64,000 bases of DNA, taken from a virus. The notes below the pieces were generated by a model. That model worked only from the letters and a program-made list of their open reading frames with translations, had not been told where the DNA came from and ran no database searches. Position numbers and translations under genes: made by a program. The stretch covers positions 1 to 64,000 of IMG/VR virus record IMGVR_UViG_3300033991_000020; one strand, 5' to 3'. Of the stretch, positions 1 to 8,582 are shown piece after piece. Positions within the stretch are counted from its first letter, which is position 1; each line of letters opens with the position of its first letter.

Positions 1-4
1 AACA

Positions 5-163
5 ATGAACAAGGATGAAGACAGAATAAACAATATTCTAATAGAACTTACAGACGCAATTGGATTTGATGGTAATAAGAAAGGGCATATGGAAGCATTT
101 TTAAAAGCAAAAGAAGAACTCATAACATTAATAGAAGAAATAGATAATGCAGAAAGGATATAA
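5..163 (+). CDS. small acidic/charged protein, unknown
   Basis: A 52-residue reading frame from the ATG at 5 to the TAA at 161. It is rich in Glu, Asp and Lys and its second half (repeated E-E-L/I spacing) should be helical. The frame is also open to the window edge, so the true start may lie upstream. It ends just before the AAAGGAGG of the next gene, which fits a polycistronic phage operon. I do not recognise a family. Confidence 0.55.
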   Translation: MNKDEDRINNILIELTDAIGFDGNKKGHMEAFLKAKEELITLIEEIDNAERI

Positions 164-174
164 AAGGAGGAATA

Positions 175-408
175 ATGTATAAACCATCTAAAAAATTAAC
201 TAAAAAAGAAAGAGAAGCATTTTTAAAGGGGATAGAAGAAATACTAACAAAGTGTAATGTAGTGCCAGAAATAGAAGTTAATTGGGAAGTTAGAGATTTT
301 GATGAGTCTTTACCATTTAACGAAAGTGCAAGTTTATTAACTAAATGCACAAATCCCAAAAATTTTAATTTTACTATTAATATTTCTGGTTATGGAGAAA
401 GAAAATAA
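175..408 (+). CDS. hypothetical protein (77 aa)
   Basis: The start is supported by AAAGGAGG nine bases upstream. The first third is a basic helix (many K/E), the rest a mixed segment with two cysteines. The stop overlaps the next ATG by one base (TAATG), so the two are translationally coupled. I do not recognise a family. Confidence 0.7.
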   Translation: MYKPSKKLTKKEREAFLKGIEEILTKCNVVPEIEVNWEVRDFDESLPFNESASLLTKCTNPKNFNFTINISGYGERK

Positions 409-698
409 TGGAAGAAAATAACGAACAAAGCATGTTGCCAGAGCTTATTGATATTAAAGAAATGGTTATGCGCTATAGTGCAACCCATCCAGAAGGATGT
501 TTCATCTTAAGATTTGTTGGATATAAAGATAGTGATGATACTTGTCCAGATTGTGGTGAAAAATGTATGTGCGAGTATGATGAAAGAAAATCTGATATAG
601 GTATCTATGGCGATATTGAAACCGTTAGAAATATGTTAAATGAGTTAAGGGACATTGCAGAAGATTATAAGGATGAAGATGGGTTTGTAAATATCTGA
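408..698 (+). CDS. hypothetical acidic protein with Cys cluster (96 aa)
   Basis: Coupled to the preceding gene. A C-x2-C-x4-C-x-C cluster near residues 46-56 (CPDCGEKCMC) suggests a bound metal such as zinc. The C-terminal part is very acidic and probably helical. It ends 10 bp before the palindrome at 709. Family not recognised. Confidence 0.7.
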   Translation: MEENNEQSMLPELIDIKEMVMRYSATHPEGCFILRFVGYKDSDDTCPDCGEKCMCEYDERKSDIGIYGDIETVRNMLNELRDIAEDYKDEDGFVNI

Positions 699-708
699 AA
701 ATAAATTG

Positions 709-724
709 TTCCACGTGGAACATG
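709..724. promoter_or_regulatory. parS: parS-like centromere site 1
   Basis: TGTTCCACGTGGAACA is a perfect 16-bp palindrome that matches the chromosomal parS consensus TGTTNCACGTGNAACA, the ParB/Spo0J binding site, at every fixed position. It sits between the stop at 698 and the ATG at 747. The flanks are shared with the second site at 2603 (TAAAT before, then AT-R-GAAAG after). As RNA it could only form a short hairpin without a U-run, so a terminator is less likely. No ParB gene is visible in this window, so host ParB or a phage ParB encoded elsewhere would be needed. Confidence 0.8.
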
Positions 725-746
725 GAAAGAAGAAGGAGAAGATTGT

Positions 747-1061
747 ATGAAAGCTGATTATGAGGGTTATTGTAAACACATGGAAATTTGGGATAAAAAT
801 AATGTATGCTATTCCTTACATGATTTAACAGAACTTGCACAAAAATATCATTGCCCAATTCCTATAGATATACAAGTAAGGTATGCTGAATTTAAAGTAT
901 TGGAGAGACTTTCCTATTTATGGAGACGTGCAGAGAATTATTATTTGGGAACTGGTTCTGGTTGGCAGAAAGATAGATTACGACGTATACAAGATTCTTT
1001 AAATTTAAATGAGAGACAAACACAATATTTAGAAGATTTATGTTATTCTATGGGAATATAA
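747..1061 (+). CDS. hypothetical protein (104 aa)
   Basis: Start supported by AAGGAG at about 9 bp. The protein is mostly alpha-helical by composition, with many Tyr and Arg residues and no membrane segment. It is the first gene after parS-like site 1 and directly precedes the Mom-like pair. Family not recognised. Confidence 0.7.
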   Translation: MKADYEGYCKHMEIWDKNNVCYSLHDLTELAQKYHCPIPIDIQVRYAEFKVLERLSYLWRRAENYYLGTGSGWQKDRLRRIQDSLNLNERQTQYLEDLCYSMGI

Positions 1062-1062
1062 T

Positions 1063-1680
1063 ATGGATTACAAGTTAAGTGGGTTAGTTAAAACGCCACG
1101 AGTTATTGAATTAGATAAAAAAGTAGCAAATACAATGTTAAATAATTGGCATTATTTAGGAGAGGTTAGAGGTATTTTATTTGCCTATGGTCACGAAGAA
1201 GGGTGTTTAGTATTTACAAATTGTAGGTCTCGTATTTATGAAGAGAATTATAAAAAGAAAAATTTAAAAGTAATTGAACTAGCTCGTATGGTTGGCAAAG
1301 ATGGACATAAATGGAGCATGAGTAGTTTAACGGCAGAAACAATTAAAGAAATTAAAAAGAAGTATAATTATGATATAATTGTTACTTATTCAGACCCTTT
1401 TGCAGGACATGATGGGATGGTGTATAAAGCAAGTGGTTGGATATTTGATGGGATTATTGAGAAAGATGGCCATCCTTTATTTTTTATTGATGGTAAAAGA
1501 ATATCACCAAGAACATTATATGATAGGCATGGAACACAAGCAGTTGGTAAAATGAAAGAAATTTATGGTAATAGATTAGAATTAAAAGAAAAACCACTAA
1601 AGAAAAGATTTATAAAAATATTAAATAAAAAAGCAAGGAAACTTCTAAAGAAGGAGAAAATAAAGGCTGAAAATGTTTGA
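1063..1680 (+). CDS. Mom-like GNAT-fold DNA modification protein, copy 1
   Basis: A 205-residue protein with the layout I associate with Mom-family (phage Mu adenine-modification) relatives of the GNAT acetyltransferase fold. It has an N-terminal NNWHYLG segment, a central VIELARMVG strand/helix, then VTYSDPFAGHDGMVYKASGW, matching the family pattern of Tyr-Ser/Ala-Asp, Gly-His-x-Gly and Tyr-x-Ala-x-x-Trp. Mu Mom adds a methylcarbamoyl group to adenine in DNA; the exact chemistry here is unknown. The C-terminus is very lysine-rich, consistent with DNA binding. The gene overlaps the second Mom-like gene by 8 bp. Family assignment is from remembered motif patterns, not a search. Confidence 0.65.
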   Translation: MDYKLSGLVKTPRVIELDKKVANTMLNNWHYLGEVRGILFAYGHEEGCLVFTNCRSRIYEENYKKKNLKVIELARMVGKDGHKWSMSSLTAETIKEIKKKYNYDIIVTYSDPFAGHDGMVYKASGWIFDGIIEKDGHPLFFIDGKRISPRTLYDRHGTQAVGKMKEIYGNRLELKEKPLKKRFIKILNKKARKLLKKEKIKAENV

Positions 1681-2305
1681 ACTGTCTAAGATAGCAATGA
1701 AAACAATAGACCACAATACAGCAAAATTATATATAGAGAAAAATCATTATAGCCATAAAATTCCACAAGCTGTAAAATATAGGTTTGGTTTCTATTATGA
1801 AGATAAATTAGTGGGTTGTTGCATTTATTCTGTTCCAGCAAATTGTCATTGTATTTCTTGTCTTTTTGATAATGAGCCCCAACAAATTTGTATAGAGTTA
1901 TCTCGTTTTTATGGAGAGGACAGTACTTGTAAAAATTTTGAAAGTTATTGTATTTCAAAAACATTTGAAGGTCTAAAAAATAAGTATGATTTAATTTTAT
2001 CCTATGCTGATAGTTATTTTAAACATGTTGGAACTATTTATCAAGCTTTAAACTTTTTATATTTAGGAAAAACGGCTCCAGAAATTAGATACTTTTATAA
2101 TAATCAACTAATAACAAGAAGAGCACTAGGACGTGGTAAAACAACAGAAAAAGAAGATAAAGAAAAACTATTGAATTTGGGAGCAAAGCAAATTAAAATG
2201 CCAGGAAAACATAAATATATTTATTTTATTTGTAATAGACGAAGAAAAAAAGAATTATTAAAAAAATTAAAGTGTGAAGTTTTACCGTATCCAAAGGAAA
2301 ACTAA
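1673..2305 (+). CDS. Mom-like GNAT-fold DNA modification protein, copy 2
   Basis: A second Mom-type protein (210 aa) in tandem with copy 1 and clearly divergent from it. The corresponding blocks are NHYSHKIPQAVKYRFG with LVGCCIYSVP, then CIELSRFYG, and ILSYADSYFKHVGTIYQALN followed by a Phe-Leu-Tyr-Leu-Gly segment. These are the family's His-Tyr start, Glu-Leu-x-Arg core and Ser-Tyr-Ala-Asp with Tyr-x-Ala end. The start at 1673 follows AAGGAG 17 bp upstream; a start at Met-9 (1697) is possible. The two copies may modify different sites or form a heterodimer (inference). Confidence 0.65.
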   Translation: MFELSKIAMKTIDHNTAKLYIEKNHYSHKIPQAVKYRFGFYYEDKLVGCCIYSVPANCHCISCLFDNEPQQICIELSRFYGEDSTCKNFESYCISKTFEGLKNKYDLILSYADSYFKHVGTIYQALNFLYLGKTAPEIRYFYNNQLITRRALGRGKTTEKEDKEKLLNLGAKQIKMPGKHKYIYFICNRRRKKELLKKLKCEVLPYPKEN

Positions 2306-2592
2306 TGAGTGATAATATAGCGGTTTACGAAAATGTCTTATTGCCCCTTTCTTCAAATAAAAAGGAGCGAAATGATTTAAGTTTAGATGTTCCTGCTCAG
2401 TTGACTTTACATATAAAAGAAATGTTATTTTCAGGTTCCTGGGAAAAGATGATAAAACATATTAATGAAAAAGGAAGCCAAGCACAAAAAGATAGCGATA
2501 TAAAAATTATTAACAACCTAATGAGCATAGAGAAAAAATATAATGTTGACCTATATAAACTTTTAATTAAGTGGGTTCCACAGGACGAATAA
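2305..2592 (+). CDS. hypothetical protein (95 aa)
   Basis: Overlaps the preceding stop (TAATG), so it is probably co-translated with the Mom-like pair. Helical by composition, no Cys, no membrane segment. It lies between Mom-like copy 2 and parS-like site 2. Family not recognised. Confidence 0.65.
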   Translation: MSDNIAVYENVLLPLSSNKKERNDLSLDVPAQLTLHIKEMLFSGSWEKMIKHINEKGSQAQKDSDIKIINNLMSIEKKYNVDLYKLLIKWVPQDE

Positions 2593-2602
2593 AATATTAA
2601 AT

Positions 2603-2618
2603 TGTTCCACGTGAAACA
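2603..2618. promoter_or_regulatory. parS: parS-like centromere site 2
   Basis: TGTTCCACGTGAAACA fits the parS consensus TGTTNCACGTGNAACA exactly; only the two degenerate positions differ between arms. It lies in the 40-bp gap between the stop at 2592 and the primase-helicase start at 2633. About 27 bp around it match site 1 at 709 except for two A/G differences, so the two sites are copies of one intergenic element 1.9 kb apart. Confidence 0.78.
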
Positions 2619-2632
2619 TAGAAAGGTATAGA

Positions 2633-5600
2633 ATGAAAATAAAACATTTGGATTCTTTAATGGATAAGTTACGTCCTTTTTTAACTGAGTATCTACAAGA
2701 AAATGAGACTGAATTTACCAGTACCCATTTTTCGTGTCCTCAAAGAAGTGCCCACCGTAATAATGATTATAAGCCTTCGGCAGCTTATTATCCAAATAAA
2801 GAATCTTGGAAATGTTTTGCTTGTTTTAAAGAGGGCACTCCAATTTTTACTGATAATGGTTTAGTGGATATTAAAGATATAAAAGTTGGAGATAATGTAT
2901 TGTCTATGGATGGTTGTTTTCATAAGGTAATAAATACCTTTAAAAAAGAGTTTAACGGTGAATTTATTGATATTAGAGCAACTTTGCCTTATTACGTTCA
3001 ACCAACCCACTATCATAATATGTATTATGTTAAAAAAGAGTCACATAATTTATATTATAGAGATTATACTATTTATAAAGAACCAGCTAAGAATTTGGTT
3101 GTTGGGGACTATCTCATAACCCCAATTGTCAAATTTCCAAAAAATAATTTAGAAAATACTTATCTTGATTTTGATAATAATATAACAAATGGTAAAAGAA
3201 AACTTAGAATAAAAATTGATAAAGAATTTTGTCAAGTTTTAGGCTTGTTTATTTCAGAGGGTAGTACTAATGGAGAACGAGAATCTGTTTTTTCTTTTCA
3301 TAGAGATGAAAGTAATTTAATGAAGATTATAGAAAAGTTTGCTAAAAGATATGATTTATTGGCTAGAAGATACTACAGTAAGAACTCTAAGGGAGCAAAA
3401 GTAATTATTTGTAATGCTAAGTTAGCAAAATGGTTTAAAGAAAATTGTGGTCATACTGCAAAAAATAAAAAAATACCATCACACTTTTTATCCTTTTCTC
3501 AAGAATTTTTGAAGGAAATAATAACGTATATTTATCTAGGAGATGGTTATAGAATTTCTAAACGGCAATTTTCAATTACAACAATATCAAAAGAACTAGC
3601 ATATCAATTATATTTATTAGGAGTAATGCTTTACTGGTATCCATCTATTTATATAGACTTAGAGCATTGGGGGAAAAAAGATAATATCTTTAGACAAACT
3701 GTTTATACTACACACTTAAGAACATCAGAACTTAAGGGTTCGGGTAGATTTAGTCATAAAAATTATAAAACAGGTGGATTTTATTTAAAAATTAATAACG
3801 AAGAATACTATTGTAAAAGGATTAGAGAAATAAAAAAATCTAAAGAGAAAACAATAGTATATAATATAGAAGTAGAAGATACACATAACTATTTAGTAAA
3901 TGGTGTGGTAGTTGGAAATTGTAATGAGGCGGGGGATATATTTTCCGCTTGTCACTTTATTGAGGGCCGACCTCTTACAGGACAAGGTTTTATAACCGAC
4001 AATGTGTTATATCTTGCAGATAAGTTTGGTATTCCTTATGAATTAGATGAGTATACCCCAGAAGAAAAAAAGAAAGAAGAACTCTACAAAGCTCTCGAAG
4101 ATACCTGTAAAATATGTAACCAGGTAATCAAAATAGATAATGAGAAAACTAAGAAAGTTAGGGAATATGTTTCTCAACGCCAGTGGGAAGATTTGGTTGA
4201 TATTTTTCAGTTTGGTTATTGTAATTATGAGAAGCTTATTGAGCTATTAAAGAAGAAAGGACATGCAGAGGAAGTATTAAAGGAAGTTGGACTTGTGCCC
4301 TCTGCTGAGGCAAAAGGAAATCAAGCAAAGTATTTGTTGGATAATCGTCTTTTATTCCCTATCAAAAATCATTATGGCAGGACTGTTGGATTTGCAAGCC
4401 GTAGTATAGATGAAAATTCCAATGGACAAAAATATCTAAACTCACGAAACACTGTTCTATATAATAAGACAAGTGTTCTATTTAATTTAGATAAGGCGAG
4501 GCTGAATAGTGATATTTATGTTGTTGAGGGTTATGCTGATGTTTTTTCACTGTATAAACATGGAATTAAAAATGTTGTGGCTTTATGTGGGTTGAGCTTT
4601 AATGAGGAACGTTATAAGATATTAGTAAAGCAAGGGATTACTAAAATTATATTTATGCTTGACCGAGATTCTGCGGGGAAACAAGCATTAACACGCATAA
4701 TTGATAAAGATATTAAAGGGCTTCAAGGCATAAATTTATTTGTAAAGGATATTCCAAGTCCTTATAAAGATGTTGATGAGCTTTTAGTCAAGGAAGGGAT
4801 TAAAGGATTTAATGAAATAAAGGAATTGAGTGTTTTTGATTGGAAATTATCTTTACTAAAAGAAGATTTGGAAAACGAGTTCCTTAAAAATGATGTAATT
4901 AAGTTAATTGTTTTAGAAGAGGATTACACAACCAAAGAAAAACTATGCCAAAGATTAGCTAAAGTATTAGATGTTTCAAAAGAGGCTGTAAAAAAAGAAG
5001 TAGAAAAACACGATTTATTGGATAGAGGTAGGAGATTAATTACTTCTGAAGATATACAAGAAGAGGATAAATGTTTTGAACGTGTGCTTGGGGATTGGGA
5101 TAGAAGCGTTTGGAACAGGAAAGGAAACCTACTTGGTTTAAAAGCCGATAAATTTCCATTATTTGTAAAAAAGATGGATGGCATTCAAAATATGTTTTAT
5201 ATCCTTGCGGGTGAAACGAACCTAGGAAAAACCACAATGTTATTGAACTTGGCTATGGATTTATTGCGTTCAAATGAAAATATTTTTATTTTATTTTTTT
5301 CTGTAGACGATAGTTTGGGGCAATTATTACCAAGAATAGTATCATTAAATACGGGAGTGCCTATTAATGCTATTGCTAATCCAAAATACAAAATTAAATT
5401 ACGAGAAGACTTGTCAGAAGAAGAAAAAGAAAAACTATTAAGACTTCGTGGAGGAGAAATAGAAAAGTTAAAAACAATGTCTGATAGATTTGCAATAAAG
5501 GAAGAATCCGAAGCAAAACGAATTGAACAATTATCAAAGTATATTAAAATTTATAAAAAAATTAGTGAAGGTAAACAGTTGGTTGTTTTTATTGACAACC

Positions 5601-6022
5601 TGCATAGGCTTACAAGTTATAAAAAAGCTGATACTAGAGAATTGTTTATGATGATTTCGGACCAATTAAAATATTGGAAAAATCAGTATGATATTCCTGT
5701 AATAACTACAGCAGAGCTTAGAAAAACAAATAACGTCAAACGGCCTATAGGAGACGATATTAAAGAATGCGTTGACCTTCAATTCGATGCGGATTTTATT
5801 GGACTTCTTTATGGTGATTACTACAAAAATCCTAATACAACATTAAAGTTTGTTAGAGACGTTAATTCAGAGGATGCTTTTGGCCCTATTGTAGAGTTAA
5901 ACGTTGTAAAGAATAAGACCAGTAGTTTTAAAAGTAGATTGTATTACAAATTTTATCCAGAATTGTCTAAATTTATAGAATGTACTGAAAATGAAAGACA
6001 AGAATATTTGGTAGGTAGTTAA
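2633..6022 (+). CDS. primase-helicase (T7 gp4/Twinkle type) containing an intein
   Basis: A 1129-residue precursor; about 763 residues after intein removal. Domains in order: CHC2-type zinc finger (Cys-35, His-41, WKCFA interrupted by the intein, CNEAGD), TOPRIM primase core (VVEGYADV near residue 629, then FMLDRDSAGK), and a DnaB-like RecA-fold helicase with Walker A GETNLGKTT near 859 and Walker B VVFIDN near 983. It should make primers and unwind DNA at the phage fork. The start at 2633 follows GAAAGG. The intein removes the fourth zinc ligand from its partner until splicing occurs, so primer synthesis by unspliced protein is doubtful (inference). Confidence 0.92.
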   Translation: MKIKHLDSLMDKLRPFLTEYLQENETEFTSTHFSCPQRSAHRNNDYKPSAAYYPNKESWKCFACFKEGTPIFTDNGLVDIKDIKVGDNVLSMDGCFHKVINTFKKEFNGEFIDIRATLPYYVQPTHYHNMYYVKKESHNLYYRDYTIYKEPAKNLVVGDYLITPIVKFPKNNLENTYLDFDNNITNGKRKLRIKIDKEFCQVLGLFISEGSTNGERESVFSFHRDESNLMKIIEKFAKRYDLLARRYYSKNSKGAKVIICNAKLAKWFKENCGHTAKNKKIPSHFLSFSQEFLKEIITYIYLGDGYRISKRQFSITTISKELAYQLYLLGVMLYWYPSIYIDLEHWGKKDNIFRQTVYTTHLRTSELKGSGRFSHKNYKTGGFYLKINNEEYYCKRIREIKKSKEKTIVYNIEVEDTHNYLVNGVVVGNCNEAGDIFSACHFIEGRPLTGQGFITDNVLYLADKFGIPYELDEYTPEEKKKEELYKALEDTCKICNQVIKIDNEKTKKVREYVSQRQWEDLVDIFQFGYCNYEKLIELLKKKGHAEEVLKEVGLVPSAEAKGNQAKYLLDNRLLFPIKNHYGRTVGFASRSIDENSNGQKYLNSRNTVLYNKTSVLFNLDKARLNSDIYVVEGYADVFSLYKHGIKNVVALCGLSFNEERYKILVKQGITKIIFMLDRDSAGKQALTRIIDKDIKGLQGINLFVKDIPSPYKDVDELLVKEGIKGFNEIKELSVFDWKLSLLKEDLENEFLKNDVIKLIVLEEDYTTKEKLCQRLAKVLDVSKEAVKKEVEKHDLLDRGRRLITSEDIQEEDKCFERVLGDWDRSVWNRKGNLLGLKADKFPLFVKKMDGIQNMFYILAGETNLGKTTMLLNLAMDLLRSNENIFILFFSVDDSLGQLLPRIVSLNTGVPINAIANPKYKIKLREDLSEEEKEKLLRLRGGEIEKLKTMSDRFAIKEESEAKRIEQLSKYIKIYKKISEGKQLVVFIDNLHRLTSYKKADTRELFMMISDQLKYWKNQYDIPVITTAELRKTNNVKRPIGDDIKECVDLQFDADFIGLLYGDYYKNPNTTLKFVRDVNSEDAFGPIVELNVVKNKTSSFKSRLYYKFYPELSKFIECTENERQEYLVGS
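2822..3919 (+). other. intein with LAGLIDADG endonuclease in the primase zinc finger
   Basis: Residues 64-429 (366 aa) of the primase-helicase. The N-terminus is Cys followed by FKEGTPIF, a normal intein block A. The C-terminus is VVVGN followed by extein Cys-430. Joining the exteins restores WKCFACNEAGDIFSAC, a continuous CxxC zinc finger. Two LAGLIDADG-type motifs are visible, LGLFISEGS near residue 203 and YLGDGYRI near 302, so the intein probably still encodes a homing endonuclease. The usual penultimate His is replaced by Gly, as in some known inteins. Confidence 0.9.
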
Positions 6023-6031
6023 GGAGGTTAT

Positions 6032-6073
6032 ATGAACAAAAGTAATGAGTATATTAATTTGGAGGGTCAGTAA
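6032..6073 (+). CDS. possible 13-residue leader peptide
   Basis: A tiny frame with a very strong AAGGAGG six bases before its ATG, ending TAATG so that it couples to the M16 peptidase start at 6073. The GGAGG inside it serves the next gene. It may be only a translational coupling device. Real expression is uncertain. Confidence 0.3.
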   Translation: MNKSNEYINLEGQ

Positions 6074-7233
6074 TGAATAAAATATTAATCCCTAAAGAAG
6101 GTAATTCAACGTTTACAATGCTTTATGTAAAAACTGGTAGTAGACAGGAACCCAATACTATTAAAGGTATATCCCATTTTATTGAACACATGCTTTTCAA
6201 GGGGACTCGTACTCGAACAGCCAAACAAATAGCATATGATATAGAAAAATATGGTGCACAACTAAACGCTTGGACAGATTACGAATTAACCGTTTATTGG
6301 ATTAAGTCAGCAAATAAATATAAAAAAGATGCCGAAGACATATTAATGGATATGTTGCATAATTCTTTCTTTCCACAAAAAGAAATAGATAAAGAACGAG
6401 AAGTTATTTTGCAGGAAATGAAAATGTATGAGGATGACCCACGAAGTATGGTATCAGAAATACATCAAAAAGCATTGTTTGAGGAATCAGATGGTTTATA
6501 TTTACCAATTATCGGAACAAAGCAAAGTTTGGCAAATATTGATAGAAGCACTCTCCTTGATTATTATAGAACTAACTATAAAGATTTGACATTTGTTCAA
6601 ATTGGGGATGTATCAGATTTTCGTGAAGACGTTACAAAAAGTTTAGAAACTTCAACTGTACCAACTATAAAAAATATTGTTGGTAGAAATGATGTTATTG
6701 TTAAGCGACCTGGAATAAGCCAAGCTAATGTTATTATAGGTAACATTATAAAACCCTATAAAAGCAGCAATCTTGATACTATTGTTTTAACGGATTTATT
6801 AGAAGGCATTATGAATAGTATGAGTGGGAGACTTTTCTCCAGGCTAAGAGAGGAAAATAATCTATGTTATAGAGTATATTTTGGTATGGGTATTTATAGC
6901 TGTGGTACTCCTGGTTGGTATGTTTCAATTGGTTTAGATGCCGAAAATATAAATAAAGCCTACGACCTAATCTTAGAAGAATTAACAAGAGAAATAACTC
7001 AAAAAGAAATAAATTATGCAGTAACAAAAAAGATAGGAGAAATGGCAATACAAAATGATAGTTTAAACAGCGTAGCTAATATTATTGCTTATTTAGATTT
7101 GAAAAATGTGGATTATATGGAGTATTTAAATAATTATGAAAATTTAACTAAAGCCCAAGCAGAAAATTTGCAAGAGTTTGTTAATACAATAGATTTTAAA
7201 AATAATGTAGTTACACAGTTAATTCCAGAATAG
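6073..7233 (+). CDS. M16-family zinc metallopeptidase
   Basis: 386 residues; usual M16B peptidases are about 400-430. The inverted zinc motif HFIEH (His-35, Glu-38, His-39) and the distal ligand Glu-115 in REVILQEMKMYEDDP are intact, so the zinc site looks functional. A second half resembles the inactive M16 lobe, including a segment that reads GRLFSRLREENNLCY, a typical substrate-contact region. It should cleave peptides or small proteins. It sits between the primase-helicase and a phosphoesterase, with GGAGGGT before its ATG. M16 genes are not usual phage core genes; its target is unknown. Confidence 0.88.
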   Translation: MNKILIPKEGNSTFTMLYVKTGSRQEPNTIKGISHFIEHMLFKGTRTRTAKQIAYDIEKYGAQLNAWTDYELTVYWIKSANKYKKDAEDILMDMLHNSFFPQKEIDKEREVILQEMKMYEDDPRSMVSEIHQKALFEESDGLYLPIIGTKQSLANIDRSTLLDYYRTNYKDLTFVQIGDVSDFREDVTKSLETSTVPTIKNIVGRNDVIVKRPGISQANVIIGNIIKPYKSSNLDTIVLTDLLEGIMNSMSGRLFSRLREENNLCYRVYFGMGIYSCGTPGWYVSIGLDAENINKAYDLILEELTREITQKEINYAVTKKIGEMAIQNDSLNSVANIIAYLDLKNVDYMEYLNNYENLTKAQAENLQEFVNTIDFKNNVVTQLIPE

Positions 7234-7251
7234 GATAAGAAAGGAGAACTC

Positions 7252-7476
7252 ATGGCAGATAAGCTAAGAAGGGTAGAGGAGAGGTCAACGGTGAAAGAAT
7301 TACAATCTATTATTATGCCAATAATTTGTTCCCAAATCGGAGCAAATGCCGAAACTAATAAGATAGTGGATAATTTAGCCCAAGCTATCTATGACAATTG
7401 GGGAAAGAGAGTAGATTCTTTACAAGAAGAAATAAGAGAATTACAACGTATAATAGAGGAGACTAATGATGATTAA
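7252..7476 (+). CDS. small coiled-coil protein (74 aa)
   Basis: AAGGAG lies 6 bp before the ATG. The C-terminal half (SLQEEIRELQRIIEE) shows heptad spacing typical of a short coiled coil. It overlaps the phosphoesterase gene by 11 bp. Family not recognised. Confidence 0.65.
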   Translation: MADKLRRVEERSTVKELQSIIMPIICSQIGANAETNKIVDNLAQAIYDNWGKRVDSLQEEIRELQRIIEETNDD

Positions 7477-8581
7477 AAAATATTGGGATGAAAATAGAAT
7501 AAAAATTCTTAAAGCTTATTCTGAAAATCCAAACTTGACCCAGGCAGAAATAGCAAATAAAATGAATACAACATATGATGCGATAGACCATGCTCAGAGA
7601 AGATATGGGATTAAGCAAGTTACTGCTCCGAAAGAAGCTCCAGAAAATTTAAAGTATGTTGAAACGTATGCGGGGATGGTTGACTATTTAAAGGAGGAGC
7701 TTTCTAAAACTGCGCCATGCCCTAAAATAGCTACTTCATCTAAGAAAGTAGGGGATACTCTTAATGTTCATATTACCGATTGGCATGTTGGAAGAATTAT
7801 TAAAGATGAACATGGGCAAACAATTTATGATGTTAATACTTTTAAACAAATGATTGATAAATTTTTATTAGAACTATTAAAATTAGTAGATAAATATATT
7901 AGTAAAGGGACTCCCATTACAAATGTAAATATTTTGTCTACTGGAGATATTGCAGATGGTATGGGCATATTTGCTTCCCAAGAAACAGTTTCAGAATTAG
8001 CGCCACCATTTCAAGTTATGTTAGCAACACAAGTAATTCAGAAATTAATTTTATCTTTTTTAGAACGTAATCTAATAGTTACTTTTTATGGCGTAAACGG
8101 AAATCACGGAAGCATTCGTATTAATGGGAAAAGTACAGATTTTAATGCGAATTGGGATTTAATGATTTATTTAATGTTAGACCTATGGACAAAAACAGAT
8201 AAACGAGCACACACAGTAAAAGTTAATTATTCGGAATTAGAGTATTTAAACTTTGTGAATAGGGGTTGGAACTATCATTTAAGACACATTGCTCCAAATC
8301 AATCCGAAACTGCTGCGGGGAAAGCAAAGTTTTTAGGTTGGGCTAAAAGACATGATTTCAGTGTATTAGTTTATGGGCACTACCATCATTGGGGAGCTTG
8401 GGATAGAAGTAAGATTACGGTTATTAGGGGTGGGGCTTTGACTGCAAGTGATGAATTTTCTGAAACCTTAGCAGAGGAAAGTGAACCTGTGCAGTTGGTT
8501 TGGGGATGTAATGAGCATAGACCAGTTACATTCTTATATCCATTGGACTTGGGCCAAAAAGAGAAAAGAAAACCAAATTAA
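7466..8581 (+). CDS. calcineurin-like metallophosphoesterase with N-terminal HTH
   Basis: 371 residues. Residues 5-50 resemble a helix-turn-helix (NPNLTQAEIANKMNTTYDAI). The remainder carries the metal motifs of the calcineurin superfamily in order: D-x-H (ITDWHVGRI), GD (STGDIADG), GNH (VNGNHGS) and GHxH (YGHYHHWG). Related phage proteins are annotated as DNA-associated phosphoesterases, but the substrate here cannot be read from sequence. It is distinct from the SbcD-like protein at 22419. An internal ATG two codons in (7469) is an equally good start. Confidence 0.85.
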   Translation: MMIKKYWDENRIKILKAYSENPNLTQAEIANKMNTTYDAIDHAQRRYGIKQVTAPKEAPENLKYVETYAGMVDYLKEELSKTAPCPKIATSSKKVGDTLNVHITDWHVGRIIKDEHGQTIYDVNTFKQMIDKFLLELLKLVDKYISKGTPITNVNILSTGDIADGMGIFASQETVSELAPPFQVMLATQVIQKLILSFLERNLIVTFYGVNGNHGSIRINGKSTDFNANWDLMIYLMLDLWTKTDKRAHTVKVNYSELEYLNFVNRGWNYHLRHIAPNQSETAAGKAKFLGWAKRHDFSVLVYGHYHHWGAWDRSKITVIRGGALTASDEFSETLAEESEPVQLVWGCNEHRPVTFLYPLDLGQKEKRKPN

Positions 8582-8582
8582 A

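Noticed and set aside
7466-8581. Second SbcD
   Set aside because: It has an HTH start, different spacing of the metal motifs and no SbcC beside it; the true SbcD-like gene is at 22419.
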